A stretch of 64,000 bases of DNA, from the NCBI RefSeq assembly GCF_002917105.1, contig NZ_PQFZ01000013.1, forward strand, positions 1 through 64,000, given 5' to 3'. Positions within the stretch are counted from its first letter, which is position 1. Every line of letters starts with the position of its first letter. Under the pieces are notes generated by a model. That model made no database searches. It saw only the letters and a program-made list of their open reading frames with translations, and was not told where the DNA came from. Positions 41,964-50,792 of the stretch are shown piece by piece. Source of the DNA: Allobosea psychrotolerans (lineage in GTDB: Bacteria > Pseudomonadota > Alphaproteobacteria > Rhizobiales > Beijerinckiaceae). The translations under genes were made by a program, and so were the position numbers.

Positions 41964-42045
41964 CGTCATTGCGAGCGCAGCGAAGCAATCCAGGGGGACG
42001 TCGAGCGCTACGGTTCTGGATTGCTTCGCTGCGCTCGCAATGACG
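41964..42045. repeat. Palindromic repeat (family 2)
   Basis: CGTCATTGCGAGCGCAGCG, AAGCAATCCAGG and mirrored CTGGATTGCTTCG, CTGCGCTCGCAATGACG. This is the best-preserved copy of the family. It occupies the gap before the second FAD oxidase. Confidence 0.9.
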
Positions 42046-42064
42046 AAGCTGCAATGGGTACGAT

Positions 42065-43447
42065 ATGAGCTTGGACAGCGAAAGAAAGCACAAGCCGCAG
42101 CCCTCGCGCTATGACATCGCCGGGTTGAAGGCCGATCTCGACGGCATCCCGTTGATCGACGAGCCGCAGGTGGTGCGCAAGCGCTCGCGCGATTTCTTCT
42201 GGTATTCGCCGATCCTGAACCAGGAACTGGCCGACAAATCCGCCGACATCATCGCCTGCCCGCGCGATGAGGACGAGGTGGTGCGGGTCGCTGCGGCCTG
42301 CGTGAAGCGGCGCATCCCGCTGACGGTCCGTGCCGCCGGCACCGGCAATTACGGTCAGGCTGTGCCGCTCGAAGGCGGCGTTCTCCTCGACATCACGGCG
42401 CTGAGCGGCATCGCCTGGCAGAAGCCGGGCGTGGTCAGGGTCGCGGCCGGCTCGCGCCTGCTCGATATCGACATGGCGACGCGCGAGGCGGGGTTCGAGC
42501 TGCGCATGCACCCCTCGACCAAGCGCTCGGCCACGATCGGCGGGTTCGTCGCCGGCGGTTCGGGCGGCGTCGGCTCGGTCACCTATGGCGGCCTGCGCGA
42601 GCCCGGCAACATCCTGGCGGCGCGCATCGTCACGATGGAGGAGGAGCCGCGCATCCTCGAACTGCGCGACGACGCGGCCCAGAAGGTCAACCGCGCCTAT
42701 GGCACGACCGGCATCATCACGGCGCTCGAAATGCCGCTCGCTCCGGCCTGGCCCTGGATCGACGTCATCGTCGCCTTCGACGACTACATGGAGGCCTTCC
42801 AGGCCGGCTACGCCGTCGCGCTCGCCGACGGCGTGGTCAAGAAGCTGGTGACGCCGATCTCATGGCCGATCCCGGCGACATTCGGCGCGCTGAAGCAGCA
42901 TTGCCCGGAGGGCAAGAGCATCCTGATCTGCATGATCGCCGAGGCCTCGCTCGGGCCGTTCAAGGCGATCATCGGCCGGCGCGGCGCGGTGACCTATGAG
43001 GCGCCCTCGGAGGAGGGGCCGGGCACGGTGCCGCTCTACGAATACAGCTGGAATCACACCACGCTGCAATGGCTGAAGGGCGATCGCTCGATCACCTATC
43101 TGCAATGCATGTTCCCGCATGACCGGCTGATCGAGAGCGCGGCCGAGATGATCGCGCGTTTTCCCGACGAGGTGCTGGCGCATCACGAATTCATCCGCTT
43201 CGGCGGGCGCATGACCGCGAGCGCGCTGCCGATCCTGCGCTATTCGACACCCGAACGCCTGAACGAGATCATCGCCCTGCATGAGGAGGCGGGCGTGATG
43301 ATCGCCAATCCGCATGTCGTCTCGCTCGAGTCCGGCAGCCGCCACAAGCGCGCCGATGCCGACCAGCTCGGCTTCAAGGGCGAGGTCGATCCGCTCGGCC
43401 TGCTCAACCCCGGCAAGATGGCAAGCTATGTCGCCGCGAGGGGGTAA
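42065..43447 (+). CDS. FAD-linked oxidase (PCMH/GlcD type), paralogue 2
   Basis: A 460-residue flavoprotein closely parallel to the oxidase at 36377. It has 'SRDFFWYSPIL', 'PLTVRAAGTGNYGQAVPLEGGV', 'PSTKRSATIGGFVAGGSGG', 'YEYSWNHTTLQWLK' and the C-terminal 'VDPLGLLNPGKM'. It lies directly after the NMT1-type importer and in its direction, so it probably acts on the imported compound. Two such oxidases on opposite strands around one importer suggest a locus duplication or a two-step oxidation. The ATG at 42065 has only a weak ribosome site. Confidence 0.88.
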   Translation: MSLDSERKHKPQPSRYDIAGLKADLDGIPLIDEPQVVRKRSRDFFWYSPILNQELADKSADIIACPRDEDEVVRVAAACVKRRIPLTVRAAGTGNYGQAVPLEGGVLLDITALSGIAWQKPGVVRVAAGSRLLDIDMATREAGFELRMHPSTKRSATIGGFVAGGSGGVGSVTYGGLREPGNILAARIVTMEEEPRILELRDDAAQKVNRAYGTTGIITALEMPLAPAWPWIDVIVAFDDYMEAFQAGYAVALADGVVKKLVTPISWPIPATFGALKQHCPEGKSILICMIAEASLGPFKAIIGRRGAVTYEAPSEEGPGTVPLYEYSWNHTTLQWLKGDRSITYLQCMFPHDRLIESAAEMIARFPDEVLAHHEFIRFGGRMTASALPILRYSTPERLNEIIALHEEAGVMIANPHVVSLESGSRHKRADADQLGFKGEVDPLGLLNPGKMASYVAARG

Positions 43448-43465
43448 TTTTAGCTTGAACCACAC

Positions 43466-43554
43466 CGTCATTGCGAGGAGCAAAGCGACGAAGCAATCCA
43501 GGAGCGGCAGAGCTCGACGTCCCCTGGACTGCTTCGCTGTGCTCGCAATGACGG
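43466..43554. repeat. Palindromic repeat (family 2)
   Basis: CGTCATTGCGAGGAGCAAAG, CGAAGCAATCCAGG and mirrored CCTGGACTGCTTCG, GCTCGCAATGACGG. It sits between convergent genes and could serve as a bidirectional stop. Confidence 0.88.
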
Positions 43555-43576
43555 CCAGGACCGTATTGAAGCCCGG

Positions 43577-44449
43577 CTAGGCGAAATAGGCGAGCTTCCT
43601 GTCGGCGCGCAGCGCGTCGATCTCGCGCAGATCGGCTTCCGAGGTCGCCGGGGCGGCGGCGGGAGCGGGAGGCGGCGCCTCGCCGGGCACGTCGATATAC
43701 TCGAAATCGATATCGTCGTGGATGAGCGGGCTCGTCTGGTGCTTGAGCTCGCTCGTCGGCCGCGCGGAGACCGTGCGCGGAGCGGCCACGACCGAGGTCG
43801 GAGCCTCGTCGATCTCGATGATCTCGATGTCGTCATAGGCGCCGAGCGGTTCGGCGTCCCGGAGGCTGAGCCCGCGCGCCGGCTGGGCCGGCCCTGTGTC
43901 CTCGTCGTCCTGCACGCCCTCGCAGAACGCCCGCAGGCTGCTGTCGAGCATCGCGATCGTATCGGCGATCTTGCCGATCTGCTGGGCCGTGCCGTCGATG
44001 CTGGCGGTCGCGGCGTTGATCTCGGTGGCGCGCCGGTCGAGCATGTCGCAGAGGGCCTCGTCCGCACCGGTTTCGCGCAGGCCCCAGGCCGCCTCCTGCA
44101 CGCTCTCGACCGCGACGGCGATGCTGCCGGAGGCGGCCTCGATGCGCGCCGCCAGGCCCGATGACGGCTCCTGGCTGCGCCCGCTGATCCGTTCGAGGTC
44201 GAGCCGGAGATCGGTGATCAGCGCTGCAGCCTCGCGCAGGCTGGGTTCGGGCGGCGCGGGCTTGGCACTGACGCCGACGACGCGCTCGATCCGGCCGATG
44301 GCGGTGAGCAGCTGGGCCGTGTCGGCCTGACGGTTGCGTTTGGCGAATTCGGCCATGAACCAGCGTCCGCGCGCCGTCTCCATGACGGCGGCCGCGATGG
44401 CCTCGTAGTCGGTTTCGCTCAGCGGCGTCAGCGAACGCGCCCCACCCAT
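43577..44449 (-). CDS. Conserved hypothetical protein with N-terminal RWFMAEFAKRNRQAD motif
   Basis: A 290-residue protein I do not recognise. The N-terminal about 60 residues contain 'AVMETARGRWFMAEFAKRNRQ', which I recall as conserved in hypothetical proteins of this order. A helical coiled-coil-like middle follows (residues about 90-180), and then an acidic, low-complexity C-terminal half ('YDDIEIIEIDEAPTS', Pro/Ala runs). There is no signal peptide or membrane segment. ATG 44449 is chosen because AGCAGG lies upstream. It is divergent from an MFS gene. The architecture suggests a cytoplasmic scaffold or chemotaxis-type accessory protein, but that is a guess. Confidence 0.8.
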   Translation of the reverse strand: MGGARSLTPLSETDYEAIAAAVMETARGRWFMAEFAKRNRQADTAQLLTAIGRIERVVGVSAKPAPPEPSLREAAALITDLRLDLERISGRSQEPSSGLAARIEAASGSIAVAVESVQEAAWGLRETGADEALCDMLDRRATEINAATASIDGTAQQIGKIADTIAMLDSSLRAFCEGVQDDEDTGPAQPARGLSLRDAEPLGAYDDIEIIEIDEAPTSVVAAPRTVSARPTSELKHQTSPLIHDDIDFEYIDVPGEAPPPAPAAAPATSEADLREIDALRADRKLAYFA

Positions 44450-44552
44450 GACCAACCTGCTCGTGAAGGACTGGCCGAATCGCCATTCGTCAGTCGAAAT
44501 GCACCATCTCCAACCGTGCCCCCGTATTGCTTAAGGAAGTGCTGCCGGCGCC

Positions 44553-45809
44553 ATGCGATCGGGCTTGAAAATGGCGCTGCTTCCGCAGGGTGGAGTCGGG
44601 CCGCGACTGTCGCTGCTGCATGCGCTGAATTTCCTCGGCGTCGGCATCTACATGCCGTTCTTTCCGATCTGGCTCGCCTCCAGGGGACTTGGCGACGTCG
44701 CCATCAGCGTCGTCCTTACGATTCCGATCCTGATGCGCGTCGTCGCTACGTCATGGGTCACGGGGCTCGCCGACAACCGCCTTCCGCCGGTCCTGCTGCT
44801 GGCCGCGCTCAACGGGCTGGCGGCGCTGCTTTATCTCGCCTTGCTGCCGGCGCACGGCATCTGGCCGATCGGCCTGACCATGGCGCTCAACGCCGCCGCC
44901 ATCTCCGGCGTCGTGCCTTTGGCCGACGTGCTGACGACGGCGCAGATCAAGGCCGGCGCCGCGATCGATTATGGCCGGGTCAGGTTATGGGGTTCGGTCA
45001 GCTTCTTTGCGGCGAACCTGCTCGGCGGCTACCTGATAGCCCACCTCGGAGCCGGCATCATTCCGCTCGCCTTGGCGGCGAGCACGGGCCTGGCGGCGCT
45101 TGCGGCGCTCGCGGCCCCTGCGCCGCCGCCGCGGGCCAGGCCGCCGCAGGAGACGAGCCCCGCTCCGGCCGGCTTCAGCCCGGCCTTCAGGCTGGCGCTG
45201 GTCGCCATCGCCTGCGTGAACGCGACACATGCCGCGCTCTACGCCTTCGGCTCGCTGCACTGGCGCAGCCTCGGTTTCAGCGACACCGTCATCGGCGGCC
45301 TCTGGGCCGTGAGCGTCGTGGCCGAGGTGGCGTTGTTCCTGTTCGCCGGCGGCATCGTCGCGCGCGGCACGGCCGGCTTCGCCTGGATCGCTGCGGGCGC
45401 CGTCGCCGCCATCATCCGATTCGGCGTCATGGCGCTCGATCCAGGGCTCGGCGTCACGCTGCTGCTGCAATTGCTGCACGGCCTGACCTTCGGTTGCGCC
45501 CATCTCGGCGCGCTGGCGGTCCTCTCAGCATTGGCGCCTGATGGGCGGCGCGCCGCCGCCCAGGGCGGTCTCGTGGCGCTGACTGCGCTCGCCAGCGCCG
45601 CGATGACGATTCTGTCGGGCTATCTCTACCAGCGCCATGGTTCTCTGGCATTTCTCGCCATGGTTCCGCTGGCTCTGGTCGGTCTTGTCCTGCTCGTGCT
45701 TGCAAAGCGCAATCTGCCCGGCGATACAGGCAGCGGGGGCACAGCAAGATCGGCCGGACGGGCGCTGCGGGCAGGTCGCGAGACCGCTCCGGCGAAGGGT
45801 TTGACTTAA
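44553..45809 (+). CDS. MFS transporter (MFS_1-like / HcaT-like)
   Basis: A 418-residue twelve-helix permease. The N-terminal half reads 'LSLLHALNFLGVGIYMPFFPIWLASRGLGDVAIS'-type sequence, with 'YGRVRLWGSVSFFAANLLGG' at the conserved motif of the 3-phenylpropionate/nucleoside H+ symporter group (MFS_1_like). The substrate is unknown. It ends 4 bp before the mlaE-like gene, so it may be the first gene of that transcription unit. ATG 44571 is an alternative start. Function: probably proton-linked uptake. Confidence 0.87.
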   Translation: MRSGLKMALLPQGGVGPRLSLLHALNFLGVGIYMPFFPIWLASRGLGDVAISVVLTIPILMRVVATSWVTGLADNRLPPVLLLAALNGLAALLYLALLPAHGIWPIGLTMALNAAAISGVVPLADVLTTAQIKAGAAIDYGRVRLWGSVSFFAANLLGGYLIAHLGAGIIPLALAASTGLAALAALAAPAPPPRARPPQETSPAPAGFSPAFRLALVAIACVNATHAALYAFGSLHWRSLGFSDTVIGGLWAVSVVAEVALFLFAGGIVARGTAGFAWIAAGAVAAIIRFGVMALDPGLGVTLLLQLLHGLTFGCAHLGALAVLSALAPDGRRAAAQGGLVALTALASAAMTILSGYLYQRHGSLAFLAMVPLALVGLVLLVLAKRNLPGDTGSGGTARSAGRALRAGRETAPAKGLT

Positions 45810-45813
45810 AGAC

Positions 45814-46959
45814 ATGGCGAGCCTCGACACCGCCGAACCGCAAGCCGTCTTCCGCGACGATGCCGGCACGCTTGCCGTCGCGCTCGCGGGCTCGTGGAGC
45901 GCCGACCGCGCGCCGCGGGTCGAGGCCCTGATCGCGGAGATAGCCGGACGCATCGGCAAAGGCGCGTCGTCCCGGCTCGATCTCTCGGCGGTGACGCGGC
46001 TCGACACGATGGGCGCCTATGTCCTCAACCGGCTGAAGCTGCAGCAGGAGGCCAAGGGCGCGGCCGTCGACATCGTCAGCGACCGGCCCGAACATGGAAT
46101 CCTGCTCGCCGAGGTCGCGGTCAGGGACCACGAGATGCCGGCGCAACCCGGCCATTTCGGTGTCGTCAGCGTGCTGGTCGACATCGGCGCGGCGGTCGTC
46201 AGCTTCGGGCGCGACATGGTCGGTGGTGCGATGTTCCTCGGCGAGGTCGTGGTCGGCTCGATCGGCGTCGTGCTCGGTCCGCGCAAGTTTCGTGGACCCT
46301 CGCTGGTCAACCAGATCGAGCTGATCGCCTTCAACGGCGCGCCGATCATCATGCTGATCTCGTTCCTGGTCGGATGCATCGTCGCCCAGCAGGGCATTTT
46401 CCAGCTCCAGCAATTCGGCGCGACCGTCTTCGTCGTCAACCTGACCGGCATCCTGATCCTGCGCGAGCTCTCGGTGCTGCTGACTTCGATCATGATCGCC
46501 GGCCGCTCGGGCTCGGCCTTCACCGCCGAGATCGGCTCGATGAAGATGCGCGAGGAGATCGATGCGCTGCGCGTGATGGGCCTCGATCCGATCGAAGTCC
46601 TCGTCGTGCCGCGCATCCTGGCGCTGATCATCTCGCTGCCGATCCTGACCTTCCTCTCGTCGATGTCGGGTTTGACCGGCGCGGCGCTCGTCACCTGGCT
46701 CTATGGCGGCATCGGCATCGACACCTTCCTGGCCCGGCTGCAATCGGTCATCACCTGGAAGCATTTCGCGGTCGGCCTCATCAAAGCCCCTTTCATGGCC
46801 TTCGTGATCGGGCTGATTGCTTCGATCGAAGGCTTGGCGGTCCAGGGCTCGGCCGAGTCGCTTGGCCGGCAGGTCACGGCCTCGGTGGTGAAGGCGATCT
46901 TCATGGTCATCGTCGTCGACGGCCTCTTCGCCATGTTTTTTGCATCTATCGCGTTTTGA
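45814..46959 (+). CDS. mlaE: MlaE-family lipid ABC transporter permease with N-terminal STAS domain
   Basis: A 381-residue permease. Residues about 10-100 form a STAS domain (antisigma-antagonist fold). In E. coli this is a separate protein, MlaB, but here it is fused to the MlaE membrane domain. The membrane domain shows 'GAPIIMLISFLVGCIVAQQG', 'RELSVLLTSIMIAGRSGSAFTAEIGSM' and 'GLIASIEGLAVQGSAESLGRQVT'. Together with the ATPase, MCE protein and lipoprotein downstream it moves phospholipids between inner and outer membrane, maintaining outer-membrane asymmetry. The gene order MlaE-MlaF-MlaD is standard. Confidence 0.94.
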   Translation: MASLDTAEPQAVFRDDAGTLAVALAGSWSADRAPRVEALIAEIAGRIGKGASSRLDLSAVTRLDTMGAYVLNRLKLQQEAKGAAVDIVSDRPEHGILLAEVAVRDHEMPAQPGHFGVVSVLVDIGAAVVSFGRDMVGGAMFLGEVVVGSIGVVLGPRKFRGPSLVNQIELIAFNGAPIIMLISFLVGCIVAQQGIFQLQQFGATVFVVNLTGILILRELSVLLTSIMIAGRSGSAFTAEIGSMKMREEIDALRVMGLDPIEVLVVPRILALIISLPILTFLSSMSGLTGAALVTWLYGGIGIDTFLARLQSVITWKHFAVGLIKAPFMAFVIGLIASIEGLAVQGSAESLGRQVTASVVKAIFMVIVVDGLFAMFFASIAF

Positions 46960-46975
46960 GGATCGTAACCCGGCC

Positions 46976-47824
46976 ATGAGCGAGCAATCGGCCGAGCCAG
47001 GCGAGCAGGCGCGCGGGAAGGACGCGACGCCTGACGGCGGGACGGAGGTGGAGGCCCCGGCGGCCATCCGCGTGCGTGATCTCAAGGTCGCCTTCGGCGA
47101 CAAGGTGATCATGGACGGTCTCGACCTCGACGTGATGCGCGGCGAGATCCTGGGCTTCGTCGGCGGGTCGGGCCAGGGCAAATCGGTGCTGACGCGCACC
47201 ATCCTGGGACTGGTGCGCAAGTCCCGCGGCACGATCGAGGTGCTGGGGGATGATGTCGACGGGCTCGACCCGGTGCAGCGCCGCGCGCTGGAGCGCCGCT
47301 TCGGCGTGATGTTCCAGCATGGCGCCTTGTTCTCGGCCTTGAGCGTCAAGCAGAACATTCAGGTGCCGATGCGCGAATATCTCAAGCTGTCGCCGGCTTT
47401 GCTCGACGAGCTGGCGATGGTGAAGCTCGATCTCGTCGGCCTGAAGCCTGACGCCGCCGACAAGACGCCGTCCGAGCTCTCCGGCGGCATGATCAAGCGC
47501 GCCGCACTGGCGCGGGCGCTGGCGCTCGATCCGGAGATCGTCTTCCTGGACGAGCCGACATCGGGTCTCGATCCGATCGGCGCCGCCGAGTTCGACGAAC
47601 TGATCGTGACGCTGAAGCAGACTTTGGGGCTGACCGTCTTCATGGTAACCCACGATCTCGACAGCCTCTATTCCGCCTGCGACAGAATCGCGGCGCTTGC
47701 GGACAAACGGGTCGTTGCGGTTGGCACGCTTGCGACCATGCTGGCGTCGGATCACCCTTGGGTGAAGGCCTATTTTGGTGGTGAGCGGGCGAGGGCGCGT
47801 CTGCCGGCTGGTGTGCAGGGATGA
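46976..47824 (+). CDS. mlaF: MlaF-family lipid ABC transporter ATPase
   Basis: A 282-residue ATPase. Walker A is GGSGQGKSV (the MlaF-type variant with Gln), the signature is LSGGMIKRAALARALA, Walker B is IVFLDEPTSGLDP and the switch His is in VTHDLDSL. A 30-residue acidic lead precedes the domain. It couples ATP hydrolysis to lipid movement through the STAS-MlaE permease encoded 16 bp upstream. The MCE protein gene follows after 11 bp, so this is one operon. Confidence 0.95.
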   Translation: MSEQSAEPGEQARGKDATPDGGTEVEAPAAIRVRDLKVAFGDKVIMDGLDLDVMRGEILGFVGGSGQGKSVLTRTILGLVRKSRGTIEVLGDDVDGLDPVQRRALERRFGVMFQHGALFSALSVKQNIQVPMREYLKLSPALLDELAMVKLDLVGLKPDAADKTPSELSGGMIKRAALARALALDPEIVFLDEPTSGLDPIGAAEFDELIVTLKQTLGLTVFMVTHDLDSLYSACDRIAALADKRVVAVGTLATMLASDHPWVKAYFGGERARARLPAGVQG

Positions 47825-47835
47825 AGCGCTAGACA

Positions 47836-48978
47836 ATGGAATCGCGGGCAAATTACGCGCTGGTCGGGCTGTTCACGCTTGCGGTCCTCGCCGCGGCATT
47901 CGGCTTCATCTACTGGTTCAACAGCGGCGGCGCCGGCCGGCGGCAGGATGTGCGCGTCATTTTCAGCGGCACCGTGACCGGACTCGGGCGCGGCTCCAGC
48001 GTGCTCTTCAACGGCCTGCGGGTCGGCGAGGTGACGCGAATCGAATTGCTGCCGGATGATCCGCGCCGCATCTATGCGGTGATCCAGGTCGACAATACGA
48101 CGCCGCTGCGCGTCGACACCCGTGCGCGCATCGAGGCGCAGGGCCTTGCCGGCGTCGTCGCTGTCCAGTTGCTCGGCGGCGAGCCGAACTCGCCGGTCCT
48201 GAAGGCGCAGCCCGGCCAGCAATTGCCGACCATCATCGCCGAGCGCTCGGAATTCCAGGACATCCTCGAGACCGTCCGCACCATCGCCAAGCGCGCCGAC
48301 GAGGTGCTCGGCAGCGTCGAGGGGCTGGTCAAGGACAATGCCGGCTCGATCAGCAACACCGTCAGGAATGTCGAGCGCTTCTCGGCCGCGCTCGGCGACA
48401 ATGCCGATGGCGTCGACAAGCTGATGAAGAGCTTTGGCCAGATCGCCGAGACGATCACGCCGCTCGCCCAGAAGCTCGGCACGCTGAGCGAGGAGCTCAC
48501 CCAGATCGTGCGCTCGGTCGACCAGAAGAAGGTCACCAGCATCGTCGACAATGTCGACAAATTCACCGCGGCGCTTGGCGGCTCAAGCGAGGATGTCGGC
48601 AAGGCGGTCAAGGAAGTTGCCTCGATCACCGAAAAGCTCAACAAGGCGGCCGATCAGGTCGAGGGCGTGCTCAAGGCCGCGCAGTCTTTCCTGAACTCGG
48701 CCGCCGGGCCGGACGGCAAGAGCGCCTTCACTGATATCGGCGAGGCGGCGCGGTCGATCCGCGTCCTGGCCGATAATCTCGACAAGCGCACCGCCGAGAT
48801 CACCGCCGGCATCAGCCGCTTCACCGGCCCCGGCCTGCGCGACATCGAGTCACTCGCCAGTGACGGCAAGCGCACGCTGACCGATCTCAACCGGACGCTG
48901 CGCAATATCGAGCGCAATCCGCAGCAATTCATCTTCGGCGGCAAGCCGCCGCTTCCTCAATATGGTGGGTCGCGCTAG
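47836..48978 (+). CDS. mlaD: MlaD-family MCE protein
   Basis: A 380-residue protein with one N-terminal transmembrane anchor (residues about 8-30, 'ALVGLFTLAVLAAAFGFIYWF') and one MCE domain (about 38-120, 'VRVIFSGTVTGLGRGSSVLFNGLRVGEV'). A long helical/coiled-coil tail follows, with repeated 'DNVDKFTAALGG'-type segments. It is longer than E. coli MlaD (183 residues) and closer to the tunnel-forming type. It presents a hydrophobic channel for lipids between the permease and the outer membrane. It is followed by, or slightly overlaps, the lipoprotein gene. Confidence 0.94.
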   Translation: MESRANYALVGLFTLAVLAAAFGFIYWFNSGGAGRRQDVRVIFSGTVTGLGRGSSVLFNGLRVGEVTRIELLPDDPRRIYAVIQVDNTTPLRVDTRARIEAQGLAGVVAVQLLGGEPNSPVLKAQPGQQLPTIIAERSEFQDILETVRTIAKRADEVLGSVEGLVKDNAGSISNTVRNVERFSAALGDNADGVDKLMKSFGQIAETITPLAQKLGTLSEELTQIVRSVDQKKVTSIVDNVDKFTAALGGSSEDVGKAVKEVASITEKLNKAADQVEGVLKAAQSFLNSAAGPDGKSAFTDIGEAARSIRVLADNLDKRTAEITAGISRFTGPGLRDIESLASDGKRTLTDLNRTLRNIERNPQQFIFGGKPPLPQYGGSR

Positions 48979-48982
48979 CCTC

Positions 48983-49573
48983 ATGACGATGTCGATCCCG
49001 CCTGCGCGCCTAGTCGCCCCGACCACGCTGCTCGCCGCCGTGCTGATGCTCGCCGGCTGCGGCGGCGGACCCGCGCCGACGACCTATGATCTTTCGGCGC
49101 CGCGCGATTTCGGCAGCATCGGTGGCTCGCGCATCTTCCTCGTCGTGGCCGAGCCGACCACGGTGCAGGCGCTGGATTCCGACCGCCTCATCGTCAAGGA
49201 CGCATCGGGCGCGCTCTCCTTCCTCGGCGGCGCGCAATGGGCCGACAGCGTGCCGAAACTGGTGCAGGCGCGCCTCATCCAGACCTTCGAGAACGGCAAT
49301 CGCCTCGGTTCCGTCGCGCGCCCCGGCGGGCGCATCGTACCCGACGCCCAGCTCAACACCGATATCCGCAGCTTCAACATCGACACGGCGAGCGGGGCTG
49401 CCGTCGTCGAGATCACGGCCAAGCTGGTGGGCGACCGCTCCGGCAAGGTCCAGCGCGCGCGCCTGTTCTCGGCCCGCGTGCTGGGCGCTGCGGGCGATGG
49501 CGGCGCGGCCGCGCAGGCGCTCGACCGGGCGCTGTCGCAGGTCCTGATCGAGATCGTGCGCTGGGCGCGGTGA
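48983..49573 (+). CDS. ABC-type transport auxiliary lipoprotein (PqiC-like)
   Basis: A roughly 196-residue lipoprotein. The signal peptide ends in the lipobox LMLAGC, so the mature Cys is acylated. The mature part is an ABC_trans_aux/PqiC fold: 'TYDLSAPRDFGSIGGSRIFLVVAEPTTVQALDSDRL', 'GGAQWADSVPKLVQARLIQTFEN'. It forms the outer-membrane partner of the MCE system. A longer frame starting at 48962 would overlap mlaD by 17 bp. ATG 48983 or 48989 just after the mlaD stop is equally possible. The gene closes the Mla-type operon. Confidence 0.9.
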   Translation: MTMSIPPARLVAPTTLLAAVLMLAGCGGGPAPTTYDLSAPRDFGSIGGSRIFLVVAEPTTVQALDSDRLIVKDASGALSFLGGAQWADSVPKLVQARLIQTFENGNRLGSVARPGGRIVPDAQLNTDIRSFNIDTASGAAVVEITAKLVGDRSGKVQRARLFSARVLGAAGDGGAAAQALDRALSQVLIEIVRWAR

Positions 49574-49591
49574 TCCCCGCGCGCCAGGGAG

Positions 49592-50689
49592 TCACCTGCG
49601 CGTTGCGCTGGGGTCGCATCCCGGATCGCGGGCGCGCGCTGCTGTCAGAAGCAGCCACATCAAATGGCCCATCTGCCGCTCATTGACCTTGGCCGTGGCC
49701 GCATCGGTCTGGTGGACGACGACGAGGTCGTTCACGGGGTCGATGATGATGAACTGTCCATAATTTCCATCGGCCCAGAAGCCGCCGGGAGACAGGTTCA
49801 TGATCGCGACGCGCCGGTCAGGGAAACCGGTCCACCACATATAGCCGTAGCCGGACCGCAGATAGGTTTCCGATGAGGCCGTCGTGCTCTCGGTGACCCA
49901 TGATGGCGGGACCAGGGCCCTGTCGCGCCAGCGCCCGGAACGCAGATAGAGCAGGCCGAACCGGGCCAGATCCCGCGCGCTCATATGGAACGGGTAGGCG
50001 GGATGCAGCGAAACCTCGCCCCTGATGTAGCGACCGTCGCGCGGCCGATAGTCCTGCATACCGACGGGATTGCCGATGCGTTGCTGGAACATCTCGAAGA
50101 TCGACGCGCCGACAGCGCGTTCGTAGATCGTTCCGAGGGCGTTGAAATCCCAGTTGTTGTAGTACCAGAACGCGCCTGGTGGATGGCTTCCCCGAACGGG
50201 CCGGCGCGCGACCTGGCTCGGCATCTCGACGAGGGCGGGTCGATAGATGCCCGACCGGGACTGCAGCAACTGTCGAACCGTCGCCCGTTTCTCGGCCTCG
50301 GTGAGGGCGGGCGGCACATCATCGATGCCGAGCGAGCCCAGCGTGGCGTCGAGCTCGATCTTGCCCTCCGTCACGGCAATGCCGATCAGGGCGCTCAGAA
50401 GGCTCTTGCGCACCGAGTATAATTGCAGCCGGCGGCCGATATCGCCCCAGCTCTCGACGATGCGGCCATGCTGGACGACGATGAAGCTCGCCGTGCCGAT
50501 GGACTGTGAGTAGGTCCGGGCCCGGGCCAGGATGTCGGTATCCCACCCCGCCTGCTCGGGCGGGGTCCGATCCCACTCGCCCCCGGGCCAATCATCGATA
50601 GGGGGCAGCGGCACGGCGCCAAGCGGCGAGCCTCGTAATGTCAGCCAGGCGAGGGGCAGGGCCAGAAGGCTGCGGCGGTCGACTGACAC
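49592..50689 (-). CDS. Serine hydrolase, class C beta-lactamase/esterase family (GTG start)
   Basis: A 365-residue protein. A twin-arginine-like signal (MSVDRRSLLALPLAWL) suggests export. The serine nucleophile motif SxxK is in YSVRKSLL (residues about 92-99), the Y-x-N motif is YYNN, and a late block 'GYGYMWWTGFP' replaces the usual KTG box with HTG-like spacing. Members are beta-lactamases, D-aminopeptidases or esterases. Resistance is not implied. The GTG start has AGGAG upstream. It lies downstream of a terminator that separates it from the large coiled-coil gene. Confidence 0.88.
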   Translation of the reverse strand: MSVDRRSLLALPLAWLTLRGSPLGAVPLPPIDDWPGGEWDRTPPEQAGWDTDILARARTYSQSIGTASFIVVQHGRIVESWGDIGRRLQLYSVRKSLLSALIGIAVTEGKIELDATLGSLGIDDVPPALTEAEKRATVRQLLQSRSGIYRPALVEMPSQVARRPVRGSHPPGAFWYYNNWDFNALGTIYERAVGASIFEMFQQRIGNPVGMQDYRPRDGRYIRGEVSLHPAYPFHMSARDLARFGLLYLRSGRWRDRALVPPSWVTESTTASSETYLRSGYGYMWWTGFPDRRVAIMNLSPGGFWADGNYGQFIIIDPVNDLVVVHQTDAATAKVNERQMGHLMWLLLTAARARDPGCDPSATRR

Positions 50690-50747
50690 GGGGCGCTCTC
50701 CTGCAAATCTGCCGGTTTGGCAGCGAACGCGATGCAGCGCTCAAACG

Positions 50748-50775
50748 AAAAGACCGCCCTGATGGGCGGTCTTTT
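50748..50775. terminator. Bidirectional rho-independent terminator
   Basis: AAAAGACCGCCC, loop TGAT and GGGCGGTCTTTT make a 12-bp stem with T-runs on both strands. It lies 18 bp after the stop of the growth-pole-ring-like gene, which it should terminate. Confidence 0.9.
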
Positions 50776-50792
50776 TATCAGATCTACAGCCT

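Noticed and set aside
49592..50689. True beta-lactamase conferring resistance
   Set aside because: Class C fold with SxxK and YxN, but the family is mostly esterases and peptidases, and there is no resistance context.
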